Of a stretch of 64,000 nt of DNA, positions 17,230 through 26,387 are shown piece after piece. This DNA is from Flavobacterium sp. BFFFF2. GTDB taxonomy: Bacteria > Bacteroidota > Bacteroidia > Flavobacteriales > Flavobacteriaceae. The DNA lies in contig NKJD01000011.1 of NCBI GenBank assembly GCA_002256385.1, positions 1 through 64,000 on the forward strand, read 5' to 3'. The notes below the pieces were generated by a model that saw only the letters and a list, made by a program, of their open reading frames with translations, searched no databases and had not been told where the DNA came from. A program made the position numbers and the translations under genes. How positions within the stretch are numbered: the first letter of the stretch is position 1; the number at the start of each line of letters is the position of its first letter.

Positions 17230-17657
17230 TCCCAGATTACGCATTAGAAATTTATTACAAGAAAAAATGACTGCAAATCTGGAAATGTACTGAGAATTGA
17301 TCTAAACTTTTTTCAATTGGCTGCAAAATGGTCTTTTCGCCCCATATTGCCCCTTTTTATTACTCCGTAGCCCTGCTATGCAGTGCAAAAAAGTGAAAAT
17401 CTGGAACCAAAATCCTCATTTTTCGCTTCAATTAAAAAAGTCTAAATCAATTCAGTTTTTTGTCCTCAATGTAGCTCTGCTACATCTGTGGTAAAAAAAG
17501 TCCGTGCACTCCCAGATTTATTGTCCTTTTCCCTTTTTAATGGCGTTAATATTTGTTTTTTTAAGGTCATTAAGAACCAATTTTTTTTATTGGAGTTTGC
17601 AAATGCAAACTTTTTGTGTGTCTTGGTTTCATTGCAAAGTCTAATGCGTAATCTGGG
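17230..17657. mobile_element. MITE-like element 2, copy 1 (268 bp plus nested 159-bp element 1)
   Basis: ends TCCCAGATTACGCATTAGA / TCTAATGCGTAATCTGGG; TSD TTTA at 17226-17229 and 17658-17661; homologous to 39454-39720. Confidence 0.88.
17294..17452. mobile_element. MITE-like element 1, copy B (159 bp), nested in element 2
   Basis: GAATTGATCTAAACTTTTTT / AAAAAAGTCTAAATCAATT; absent at the matching point of the 39454-39720 copy; TSD unclear. Confidence 0.83.
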
Positions 17658-17918
17658 TTTAATTGATTAATGAGCAAGGCGCCGATTCCTTTGCCTTGGT
17701 GCTTTGCAGCCACAATAATCGAAAACCGAACTTGCTGGTCTTTTTCAAAATCAACGGCCCAAGCCATGACCTGTTGTTGGGCATCTTCTACTAGGTAATG
17801 CGAATAATTTTCAACGCCCTCCAACAAAATCGGAAACCGATCGGCCAATTTTACAGGAAATTCCTCATTCCACAATTGGTTGATTTGCGCGAATTGCCTG
17901 TCCGTTAATTGCTTGGTT

Positions 17919-18509
17919 TTAAATATGTTCATTTTGTTGTCTTAAAATCCATTGCTCCTTTGTGATTTTCAACCAATCGCAATATTGGTGATGCCATTTT
18001 TCAAACACAAATTTTTCAACAAACTGTAAACCACATTTCTCCAAAGCATGCCGCGAGTTTACATTGTCAACGTTGGCAATGCCAATAATTTCAGTAGCCT
18101 GCAATTCCGTAAAACCGTAAGCTATTGCCGCTTTTGCCGATTCGGTAGCATAGCCTTTGCCCCAATGTTTTTGGGCTAGCCGGTAGCCAACATCATAAAA
18201 ATTAATTTGGTTATTGGTAGGCTCGGTCATTAGTTTCAATCCCGTCCAACCGATAAATTCACCCGTTTCTTTTTCAATGGCAGCCCAGCGCCCAATGCCG
18301 TTTTCAGCGTATTGTTGCTGAATAAATTGAAAATTTTGTTCAATTTCTGCCATTTTTTTTACGGGCTTATTGCCCAAAAAGGTATGCACCGCTGGGTCTG
18401 AATCCATGGCAAACCAAGCCGGCAAATCGGCCAGTTGTAGCTCTCGTAAAATTAACCGTTCGGTTTCTATGTGGTAGGTCATGAGTATGCCAATTTTAAA
18501 TCTGACCAA
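17919..18509 (-). CDS. GNAT family N-acetyltransferase
   Basis: TERLILRELQLADLPAWFAMD; YRLAQKHWGKGYATESAKAAIAYGF; NVNSRHALEKCGLQFVEKF. Confidence 0.92.
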   Translation of the reverse strand: MVRFKIGILMTYHIETERLILRELQLADLPAWFAMDSDPAVHTFLGNKPVKKMAEIEQNFQFIQQQYAENGIGRWAAIEKETGEFIGWTGLKLMTEPTNNQINFYDVGYRLAQKHWGKGYATESAKAAIAYGFTELQATEIIGIANVDNVNSRHALEKCGLQFVEKFVFEKWHHQYCDWLKITKEQWILRQQNEHI

Positions 18510-18548
18510 AGTTTCACTAACTCTAAAGGATTGAAGTTGTATTTTTTT

Positions 18549-18580
18549 GTTTCAAGTTTCAAGTTTCAGGTTTCAAGTTA
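18549..18580. repeat. heptameric (TTTCAAG)n repeat
   Basis: gtttcaagtttcaagtttcaggtttcaagtt. Confidence 0.9.
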
Positions 18581-18786
18581 CTACTATTGATAGGTTACTG
18601 CGATTTTTTAAACGCAAAAATTTGTAAAATTTTAATAAAGAATCAATTGGTACCAGTATTCAAAAGGAATGCTTGGTTTTTTTAGGTTAAAATAAATCGT
18701 TTTAACGAGTCATTAATTTTATGATTGAATTTGAAAAATTATTGTGGACTTTCTTTTCCTTTGTGGTAGAAGCGTATGCTGAGAAT

Positions 18787-19311
18787 TCATGGTATTGATT
18801 TTTCCCTATTAAATTGGGCCTTATCCATTAATAATATTTCACTTTCAAAAATACGTTCATTTATACTGTCTCTTTCAGTATATCTTTCTAAAAAAACAAG
18901 TTCCCAATAATTGTTAATTATTTTATTTATGAAATTATACAAGATCTTTTCTTCAGTACTGACTTTGTTGTTGCATGTCTGATCATATCGAATGTTAAAA
19001 TTATGTTCAGGCGTTTTTAAAATTATCCCGGTTTGTCCACCATCTGCGCAATTAGTAACTTTTCGGGAATTTAATTTTCCTTCACAAATTAGCTCAATGA
19101 GTTGATTAACAACTTCTATTTCTTTCTTACTTAATTTGATATGTTCGCTTTTATACATTGTAGTATAGACAGTATACTTGTAATCGCTACCTACTATTAT
19201 AGTAGTTCTGTCTGTCCAACCAGTTTTATAGCTCACGGCTAATTGATTAAATTTGGGATTGTTATCGCATCCAAATGCAAAAAATATAAAAATAAAAACT
19301 AGGTATTTCAT
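18787..19311 (-). CDS. hypothetical lipoprotein
   Basis: MKYLVFIFIFFAFGCDNN lipobox. Confidence 0.65.
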   Translation of the reverse strand: MKYLVFIFIFFAFGCDNNPKFNQLAVSYKTGWTDRTTIIVGSDYKYTVYTTMYKSEHIKLSKKEIEVVNQLIELICEGKLNSRKVTNCADGGQTGIILKTPEHNFNIRYDQTCNNKVSTEEKILYNFINKIINNYWELVFLERYTERDSINERIFESEILLMDKAQFNREKSIP

Positions 19312-19394
19312 TAGATAAATTCACTTACAATTAGAATGTTAAAATATTCTTTACCAAGTACAAGAAGCCCTAATTAATTGATTTTAAAACTCAT

Positions 19395-19424
19395 ACCTGA
19401 AACTTGAAACTTGAAACTTGAAAC
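19395..19424. repeat. heptameric (CTTGAAA)n repeat
   Basis: acctgaaacttgaaacttgaaacttgaaac. Confidence 0.9.
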
Positions 19425-19439
19425 ATTTCCACTTTCCCA

Positions 19440-19814
19440 CTAATATATTGACTCAAACCTAATCTTCGTCAACCGAAACAAGCCATTGCCATAATCTTCG
19501 ATGAATTCAAATTTATGGCGGCCTTTTTGGTGAAAATGACAGAGCCGCGAGGCCGATAATTCAAAATAAAAGCCCGGGCCTTCCATCATGAGTCGATCAC
19601 CGCGGTGTCGGTAGGCAGCACGGGCCAATTCAAAAGTCGCAATCATCCAAGTGGCGTCGTGCAGTTCGGTTTGCGATGGATCGTCGCACAACGTAATCGA
19701 CACTTCTGTTTGGCAACCATAATATTCGGGAATGGTTTCAAAAAAGGACAAGATGGTTTCTTCAAATGCAGGCATCCCCAAAAATAAGCAAAGTCGGCTT
19801 ACAATGGGAATCAC
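19440..19814 (-). CDS. hypothetical protein
   Basis: 124-aa ORF between coding genes, same strand as 19830-20120. Confidence 0.6.
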   Translation of the reverse strand: MIPIVSRLCLFLGMPAFEETILSFFETIPEYYGCQTEVSITLCDDPSQTELHDATWMIATFELARAAYRHRGDRLMMEGPGFYFELSASRLCHFHQKGRHKFEFIEDYGNGLFRLTKIRFESIY

Positions 19815-19829
19815 TTTTTTAATAGTCGG

Positions 19830-20120
19830 TTAAAGTTTGATGCCGACGGGAAGTAAATTCTTGAATTTGGGGTTTTTTCGAAAAAAAGCGGCGATCTTTG
19901 GTGAAGAAGGAAACACCCGCAGCTTGCGTTCTTCGGCCAATTGCAACACTTGGGTTAAAAAATGTTCCACAAAAGCGTCGTCCGTAAAGCCTTCGGGGGT
20001 GGTTACACGCGTCAAGAACAAGTTGCGTTCTTGCAAGGCATATTCAATATAAACACGGCCATTTTCGTGATCCACTTCAAATTGGCGGGCAAATGTATTG
20101 TCTCTTAGTTCCATAATCAC
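19830..20120 (-). CDS. small GNAT-like acetyltransferase (GCN5-related, ~95 aa type)
   Basis: MELRDNTFARQFEVDHENGRVYIEYALQERNLFLTRVTTPEGF...KLRVFPSSPKIAAFFRKNP. Confidence 0.75.
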   Translation of the reverse strand: MIMELRDNTFARQFEVDHENGRVYIEYALQERNLFLTRVTTPEGFTDDAFVEHFLTQVLQLAEERKLRVFPSSPKIAAFFRKNPKFKNLLPVGIKL

Positions 20121-20176
20121 TGAACAAGTAGCGAAAGTGAAAAACTATGTTTTTCTTTGCGCAAAGATAATACAAT

Positions 20177-20251
20177 GAAGTGATTTTCAAACTTTTTTGA
20201 TTGAAGCGAAAAGACCATTTTGCAGCCAGTTGAAAAAAGTATACATCACTT
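20177..20251. mobile_element. MITE-like element 1, copy C (75-bp internal deletion derivative, inverted orientation)
   Basis: GAAGTGATTTTCAAACTTTTTTGATTGAAGCGAAAAGACCATTTTGCAGCCAGTTGAAAAAAGTATACATCACTT; TSD CAAT at 20173-20176 and 20252-20255. Confidence 0.8.
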
Positions 20252-20274
20252 CAATAAATTGACCGTCAAAAAGC

Positions 20275-20946
20275 ATGACCGAAAAACACCTTTATTTATT
20301 GCCGGGCTTAGGCGCCCAATCGGCTATCTATGAGCGCATTCGCTGGCCCGAATCGTGGCAGGTGACCCATTTGGAGTGGATGGAGCCACTGCCCAATGAG
20401 TCATTATCAAGTTATGCAAAAAGGTGGTTGCAACAAATTGACTGCCCAAACCCGATATTGATGGGCGTGTCATTGGGCGGCATGGTGGCCCAAGAAATGG
20501 CCTTACATTGCCAAGCCGACTGCGTCATTCTCCTGTCCAGCGTGCAAGATCCAGCCCACATGGGCCGCTGGTTGAAGACATTGAAATATACCCAATTCTA
20601 TCGGTTTGCTCCGTATCTGATTGCTTTATTGCCACATGCCTTTTTGCAAATCCTCATGGCGGGCCGCATGAAGTTGAGTCACCAAAAATGGTTCAATCGG
20701 TATATGCGGCAGCGTTCCTTTCGGTATTTATCATGGGCACTCAACGTGGTTTTTACTTGGCAGCAAAAAGATGTGAACTGCCCCGTGTATGCCATCAAAG
20801 GCGATCAGGATATCATTTTTCCGTTGCAACCGCACGAAATGGTACTGCCCAAAGCCGGGCATTTGGCCATATTGACCCATGCCCATTTGATTTCTTCACT
20901 TTTACCTAAATTAATGACCGACCATGAAAAGAGCCAAAATGCATAG
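20275..20946 (+). CDS. alpha/beta hydrolase
   Basis: PILMGVSLGGMVAQEMALH nucleophile elbow; PVYAIKGDQDIIFP; PKAGHLAIL. Confidence 0.85.
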   Translation: MTEKHLYLLPGLGAQSAIYERIRWPESWQVTHLEWMEPLPNESLSSYAKRWLQQIDCPNPILMGVSLGGMVAQEMALHCQADCVILLSSVQDPAHMGRWLKTLKYTQFYRFAPYLIALLPHAFLQILMAGRMKLSHQKWFNRYMRQRSFRYLSWALNVVFTWQQKDVNCPVYAIKGDQDIIFPLQPHEMVLPKAGHLAILTHAHLISSLLPKLMTDHEKSQNA

Positions 20947-21003
20947 TACCTTTACAATTGTACTTATTTATTTTAGTTCAACCGCAAAAATTATAAAATT
21001 ACC

Positions 21004-21897
21004 ATGCAAACGCCCAAAAAACTGTTATTCATTGTTGGTATCATTGCCGTATCGGGTTTGTTCATTCGCGCCCTGATTCCGAATTCCTATAAAAGTGAAA
21101 TGCGGGTTGGAACCGCCAATTATTTTCCGGAATCCATTGATTTTTCAGAAGAAAAAGCCCCATTACAAATCACCGATGTCCGCGAACGCTTAGATCGGGA
21201 ATTGCTGATTAATGCCAATTTGCATTCGACCACTACGTTAATATTAAAAAGAGCCAACCGCATTTTCCCAGTGATTGAGCCTATTTTGGCGGCAAATGGC
21301 GTACCCGACGACATGAAATACTTAGCGGTGATTGAAAGTGGTTTGGCGCATGTGTCTTCATCGGCTGGCGCGCGAGGCATTTGGCAATTTATGCCCGATA
21401 CTGCCAAAGAAAAAGGGATGGAAGTAACGGACGCCGTGGACGAACGCTATCATTTGCAAAAATCGACCGAAGCTGCTTGCCGCTACTTGAAAACGGCCAA
21501 AGAAAAGTTGGGTTCTTGGACCTTGGCAGCCGCCTCCTACAACGTGGGCATGACAGGCATTCAAAAACAAATTGATGCCCAAAAGGTGAACAATTATTAC
21601 GACTTGGCGCTTAATGAAGAAACCTCGCGGTATGTTTTTAGAATTTTGGCTCTTAAAGCGATAATGAAAAATCCGAAGCAATTTGGGTTCAATTTGTACC
21701 CAAATGATTTGTATGCCCCCATCCCAATACGCATTGTTTCAGTAGATTCCACCATTACCGATTTGCCTTCTTTTGCCTTAGGTCAAGGCATCAATTATAA
21801 AATTTTGAAGTTGCACAATCCGTGGTTGCGTGACAAAAAACTACCCAATCCGACTCGGAAAAAGTATGAGCTTGAAATTCCAACTGCAGGGTATTAA
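21004..21897 (+). CDS. lytic transglycosylase domain-containing protein
   Basis: MKYLAVIESGLAHVSSSAGARGIWQFMPDTAKEKGM; AAASYNVGMTGIQKQI. Confidence 0.92.
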   Translation: MQTPKKLLFIVGIIAVSGLFIRALIPNSYKSEMRVGTANYFPESIDFSEEKAPLQITDVRERLDRELLINANLHSTTTLILKRANRIFPVIEPILAANGVPDDMKYLAVIESGLAHVSSSAGARGIWQFMPDTAKEKGMEVTDAVDERYHLQKSTEAACRYLKTAKEKLGSWTLAAASYNVGMTGIQKQIDAQKVNNYYDLALNEETSRYVFRILALKAIMKNPKQFGFNLYPNDLYAPIPIRIVSVDSTITDLPSFALGQGINYKILKLHNPWLRDKKLPNPTRKKYELEIPTAGY

Positions 21898-21913
21898 TCA
21901 GCTGGTTGTAACC

Positions 21914-22696
21914 TTACAGTGACTTGGTTTTTTGTTCAATAAAATGGTCTGTTCTTGCAAAAGAATAGCCCTTTTTTTTGCCCCATACAATAAATTTTTC
22001 CAAGCGATCAGCCATCGCAGCCCCCGTATTTTTGCAGACATAGCTGGGAAAATTGTATTTTTTGGGTTCTAAAGTAACAAACTCCCAAGGGTGAAAATAG
22101 GTGTTTAAGTATCCGTCGTTTTTGAGGGTCCATTGGGCCAACAGCTGGTACAGTTTTAATGGCAAGTTGTGAAAACTGATCCAAAACAACGGAAAGCGCA
22201 CCCAAGGTGTCACCGAAGCGGGCAATTGCCATAAACCACCTGCTTTAAAAAGCGTCCGGGGCTTGGTGAAGTGGTTGTATCTGCCAGGAAGCCAAGTGGG
22301 GTTCATAGAAGAATTGTACTGGTAACCCGCTGCCACCAAGGCTTCGTTGGACACGGGTTGCAAACGGGGCATCCGAAACCCTTTGATGGTGGTGGATGAA
22401 ATGCGATCTAATAGGGCTTTTGATTCGGCCAAATGGTGGTCGTGGTGTTCGCTGTGGAAATAATCGTGCGAGGCAATTTCGTGCCCTTGTGCCACCATGC
22501 GCTTGATGAGGTCAGGCGCCGATTCGGCAAAACGCGCGGTCGTATAAAATGTGGCCAATACCCCTTGTTGTTCTAGCACCGCCAACAAACGCTCGGTTCC
22601 CTCAATGGAAACGGCCATTTGATCTTCAAATGGAATGGCTACGCCGTATTCAAGCGGCATGTCAAATTCTTCGATGTCAAAACTGAGTAAAATCAT
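21914..22696 (-). CDS. polysaccharide deacetylase family protein
   Basis: MILLSFDIEEFDMP; ATFYTTARFAE...GHEIASHDYFHSEHHDHH; FHPWEFV. Confidence 0.9.
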   Translation of the reverse strand: MILLSFDIEEFDMPLEYGVAIPFEDQMAVSIEGTERLLAVLEQQGVLATFYTTARFAESAPDLIKRMVAQGHEIASHDYFHSEHHDHHLAESKALLDRISSTTIKGFRMPRLQPVSNEALVAAGYQYNSSMNPTWLPGRYNHFTKPRTLFKAGGLWQLPASVTPWVRFPLFWISFHNLPLKLYQLLAQWTLKNDGYLNTYFHPWEFVTLEPKKYNFPSYVCKNTGAAMADRLEKFIVWGKKKGYSFARTDHFIEQKTKSL

Positions 22697-23634
22697 TTGG
22701 GAAAATTGGTCGAACGAATAATGTAATTGGGTCGTTGTTTTGATTGCATGAATAATTTGCCGATATAAATACCAATGATGCCCATCACGATTAAATTGAG
22801 CCCACCAAAAAACACGATGGTACTAATCACCGAAGCCCAACCCGAAATGATGTGCCCGTAATACATGCTGTAAATTACATATACCATGTACAACACAAAG
22901 GCCACCAACGATAGGCTCAGTCCCAAGTAAATGGCCAAATACAAAGGCCGCGTACTAAATGAAGTGATGCCTTGTAGCGCAAACCGCAACATGCGGCGCA
23001 CCGTGTATTTGCTAGAGCCCGAGAACCGTTCATTGGGCGTGTAATCAAGGGCAAATTGTTTAAAACCAAGCCAATTGACCAGGCCTCGAATAAACAAATC
23101 ATTTTCAGAGAATCGAATAAAAACATCCACTACGGCCTTGTCCATCAGCCTAAAATCGGCGGTGCCCGGTTCAAATTTCACTTCGGACAATTGATTCATC
23201 AGGGCATAAAATGCATTGGAAGTACCATTTTTAAACCGCGACAGGTTTTTGGTTTCGGCGCGTCGGGTGTACACAATGTCGTAGCCTTCTTCCCATTTGG
23301 CCAGCAATTCGGGCAACAAATCGGGTGGGTGTTGCAAATCGCCATCCATGGTAATCACCGCATCGGCTTCGGCAGCCAAATCGACACCTGCTTTCAGCGC
23401 ATTTTGGTGGCCAAAATTCCGAGATAATTCTACATAAAACACCTGCGGGTCGGTCTTCGCCAGTTCTTGCAACACCTTGAGGGTGTTGTCTTTGCTGCCA
23501 TCATCGACAAAAATGAATTGATAGTGGTAGGGGACATTTTTCAACACTTGGTGCAAGGCGTTGACCATGACCTGTATGTTGCCTTCTTCGTTAAAGGAAG
23601 GAATTACTATGGCTATGTTTTTTTGACTTTTCAT
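22693..23634 (-). CDS. glycosyltransferase family 2 (DPM1-like with 2 C-terminal TMs)
   Basis: IAIVIPSFNEEGNIQVMVNAL; FIFVDDGSKDNTLKVL; AVITMDGDLQHPPDLLPELL. Confidence 0.93.
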   Translation of the reverse strand: MKSQKNIAIVIPSFNEEGNIQVMVNALHQVLKNVPYHYQFIFVDDGSKDNTLKVLQELAKTDPQVFYVELSRNFGHQNALKAGVDLAAEADAVITMDGDLQHPPDLLPELLAKWEEGYDIVYTRRAETKNLSRFKNGTSNAFYALMNQLSEVKFEPGTADFRLMDKAVVDVFIRFSENDLFIRGLVNWLGFKQFALDYTPNERFSGSSKYTVRRMLRFALQGITSFSTRPLYLAIYLGLSLSLVAFVLYMVYVIYSMYYGHIISGWASVISTIVFFGGLNLIVMGIIGIYIGKLFMQSKQRPNYIIRSTNFPK

Positions 23635-23652
23635 CGGGGTAAAAATACCGAT

Positions 23653-24417
23653 TTATTGCCAAAAACGAAGCCGTTTTTTCCAGCGTTTTTTTCGGTAAAA
23701 TGCTTCCTGAAATTGGGACGTGAACTGCCAAAGAATCTGGAATAATTCATCGGCGTCTTCGCCCGATTGCTGGGCATAAGCATTGCAAATGGCCCGAACC
23801 ATGAATTCATGTGGGGTTAACCGGCACAAATTTTTCATGCGGCATGCCAAACTCATGTGTTGGTGAAATTTCATGCGGTTTAAATCGACCAAATAAAAAT
23901 CAAAACCGCTCGCTGATTTTTTTATCAACGTATTACCAGGCGAATGATCTAAGAATTCAACGCCTTTTTGGTGCAATTCATGGCAAAAAACGCCAAATTG
24001 TGCCAAGATTTGATCCATCTCTGCAAACTCATTGGGTCGTTCCACCAAGTCGCGAAACATAAAGTCAAAATGCAAATGTTCACTGATGTAATAGCTTTCT
24101 GCTAAGCCCAACCAATTGAAATCTTCAGCAAATGCAATGGGTTCGGGCGTCCCGATGCCTTGTTGTTTTAAGTATTGTCCAAATTCAAATGAGCGTTTGG
24201 CCTTTGATTTTCGGATGTATTTATAGGTAAATGCATTAAATAAATTGGGGATTTTAAAAGCCTTCACCGACAATTCAATGGTTTCAAATGGAATCACTTT
24301 GATGTTGTTTCTAGATCCTTTCACCCACCAGCTACCAAGCTGATCCCACTGCTTCATCAGCGCCTGTAAAGCAGCCGCTTTTGATTGAAATGCCGGTGAA
24401 AATACCCAGTTCGTCAT
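23653..24417 (-). CDS. lipopolysaccharide kinase (InaA/Kdo-kinase)-like protein
   Basis: VEFLDHSPGNTLIKKSASGFDFYLVDLNRMKF kinase catalytic/Mg-binding pattern. Confidence 0.8.
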   Translation of the reverse strand: MTNWVFSPAFQSKAAALQALMKQWDQLGSWWVKGSRNNIKVIPFETIELSVKAFKIPNLFNAFTYKYIRKSKAKRSFEFGQYLKQQGIGTPEPIAFAEDFNWLGLAESYYISEHLHFDFMFRDLVERPNEFAEMDQILAQFGVFCHELHQKGVEFLDHSPGNTLIKKSASGFDFYLVDLNRMKFHQHMSLACRMKNLCRLTPHEFMVRAICNAYAQQSGEDADELFQILWQFTSQFQEAFYRKKRWKKRLRFWQ

Positions 24418-24429
24418 CTTACTATCAAC

Positions 24430-25308
24430 TTATTGAATTGTCTTTTTGTTCATGATGGCATTCCAGATCAAGGTGCCTAAAATAAGTAACACGCCAATAT
24501 AAAATGCCGAATGCATATGTTCTTCTTTTCCCAAAAATAATACGGCCAAAATAATGCCGTAAATGGGTTCCAAATTGATGGTAAGCATCACGGTGTACGG
24601 ACTCAAATATTTCATTACATCAACAGAACCGATAAACGCATAAGCCGTGCAAACCGAACTTAACAAGGCCAAATAACACCAATCAGACATCGAAAGGTGC
24701 CAAAAGCTGGGTTGAAAAGCCCCATCAAACGCCAAAAAAACAGAAAAAAGGATCACGCCGCCCAACAATTCATAAAAGGTAATGGCCACCGGATGGTGTT
24801 TTTGAACAAAATTGCTGTTGAGCACCGAGAAGAAGGCCGACAAAATAGCTGAAATGATGGCAAGTGTCATGCCTAACCAATAGTGAAATTCAACGCTGAA
24901 AATTAAACAAAACCCCAATATACCAATGGTGCTCAAACCCAATTCTTTCCAGTTGATTCGTTTTTTTTGCATGAGCGGATTCAACAGCGACACGAAAAAA
25001 GCCCCTGATGACAAACAAGCCAAGGTAATGGACACATTTGATACTTTAATGGCTTTAAAGAAGGTATACCAATGTAGCGCAATAACAAATCCGGCAATTA
25101 GTAAACGAAGAATTTGCTTGCGGGTAAGCAACAGTGATTTTTTGGTAAATAGGGCATAAGCTCCGACCATGACACAAGCCAACACCATCCGATACCACAC
25201 CAAGCTCATGGCTTGCAATGACACCAAGGCACCCAGCAAGGCGGTAAACCCCCAAATAAAAACAATGAGGTGAAGTTTTAAGTAGCTTTTCTGACTACCG
25301 CTTTGCAT
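24430..25308 (-). CDS. DMT superfamily (EamA) transporter
   Basis: 10-TM EamA repeat pattern, WYTFFKAIKVSNVSITLACLSSGAFFVSLLNPL. Confidence 0.88.
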   Translation of the reverse strand: MQSGSQKSYLKLHLIVFIWGFTALLGALVSLQAMSLVWYRMVLACVMVGAYALFTKKSLLLTRKQILRLLIAGFVIALHWYTFFKAIKVSNVSITLACLSSGAFFVSLLNPLMQKKRINWKELGLSTIGILGFCLIFSVEFHYWLGMTLAIISAILSAFFSVLNSNFVQKHHPVAITFYELLGGVILFSVFLAFDGAFQPSFWHLSMSDWCYLALLSSVCTAYAFIGSVDVMKYLSPYTVMLTINLEPIYGIILAVLFLGKEEHMHSAFYIGVLLILGTLIWNAIMNKKTIQ

Positions 25309-26380
25309 GTTTCAACAAATAATAGGCTAAAATGCCAAAAATAACATTGGGTATCCAAACTGCCGTAAAGGGCGGGATACTCGATTTTTCGGCCAAAACG
25401 CCAAATATTTTATCAAAAAAGACATAAGAAAATGCAATGAGTATGCCCAAGGCCAAATTCATCCCCATGCCACCACGGCGTTTCATGGACGAAACGGCCA
25501 CCGCAATGATGGTCAAAATAAAGGCCGAAACCGGGATGCTGAATTTTTTGTACAACACCACTTCATAGACACTGATGTTGGCCGAACCACGTTGCCGCTC
25601 TTTTTCGATAAAATCGCGTAAGTCGCCCACGGTCAAGGTTTCTGCTTTAAAAATAACAGGCGACAAATCGTTGATGTCCAGCGGAATGACAGTGTCTTTT
25701 TGGGTGGATTTCTCTAAAATATCGTTGCCCTTTCTAATTTTGCGTTTCACACAATCAAATAGGGTATAGGTGCTGTCTTTTTGGTTCCAGCGAATCCGAT
25801 CGGCGGTTACTTTGGTGGTGAGTTTGTTGCCATCAAATCGTTCCATGCAAAATTTAAAAGCAAATTTGGTATCCCCATTAAACGTACTCACATAAATGTA
25901 TTCATTGGGGCTGATTTGTCGGTAAATGTCTTTGTATTCACGCATTTCATTAATCCCGTTTCCAATCAAATAGGTGTATCTAAAGGTTTTAAACCCGTCG
26001 CTTGCTTTGGGCACCAAGTAAAATCCCATGAGTAAAGAAACCACCGAAACAATACTGGCACCAAAAATATACGGCCTCAAAAAGCGTTGAAAGGAGATTC
26101 CCGAACTTAAAATGGCAATGATTTCGGTGTTGTTGGCCAATTTGGAGGTAAACCAAATAATAGACAGAAACAGAAAAATCGGAAACAATAAATTAGCAAA
26201 ATAGATCGTAAAATCGATGTAATACAACGCAATTTTATCAAGCGGTGCCTGATTTTCGACCATTTTATTGATCTTCTCCGACACGTCAATGATAATCCCG
26301 ATAGGTACAAAAAGCAGCAGCATGGTACTGAAAGTAACCAAGTAGCGTTTTAAAATGTACAAATCGATTTTTTTGAGCAT
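25295..26380 (-). CDS. LptF/LptG family permease
   Basis: DLYILKRYLVTFSTMLLLF; ELANNTEIIAILSSGISFQRFLRPY-type motif; C-terminal TMs. Confidence 0.88.
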   Translation of the reverse strand: MLKKIDLYILKRYLVTFSTMLLLFVPIGIIIDVSEKINKMVENQAPLDKIALYYIDFTIYFANLLFPIFLFLSIIWFTSKLANNTEIIAILSSGISFQRFLRPYIFGASIVSVVSLLMGFYLVPKASDGFKTFRYTYLIGNGINEMREYKDIYRQISPNEYIYVSTFNGDTKFAFKFCMERFDGNKLTTKVTADRIRWNQKDSTYTLFDCVKRKIRKGNDILEKSTQKDTVIPLDINDLSPVIFKAETLTVGDLRDFIEKERQRGSANISVYEVVLYKKFSIPVSAFILTIIAVAVSSMKRRGGMGMNLALGILIAFSYVFFDKIFGVLAEKSSIPPFTAVWIPNVIFGILAYYLLKHAKR

Positions 26381-26387
26381 GCTAAAC

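Larger units (their letters stand above)
17045..17932 (-). pseudogene. GNAT acetyltransferase gene split by nested insertion
   Basis: 5' part ...HQGKGIGALLINQLK then, across the element, AGNKTLYGWVIDHNADLKRNGQPYQTPMPFYVKHGFEILHDCRIDNDMIRAVLIKYSTA*; excision of 17230-17657 plus one TTTA restores 151 aa in frame. Confidence 0.85.

Noticed and set aside
17291-17456. 4-bp TSD for element 1 copy B
   Set aside because: Flanks TGAG / TCAG match only 3 of 4 and the boundary is ambiguous; insertion is instead supported by comparison with the empty element 2 copy at 39 kb.
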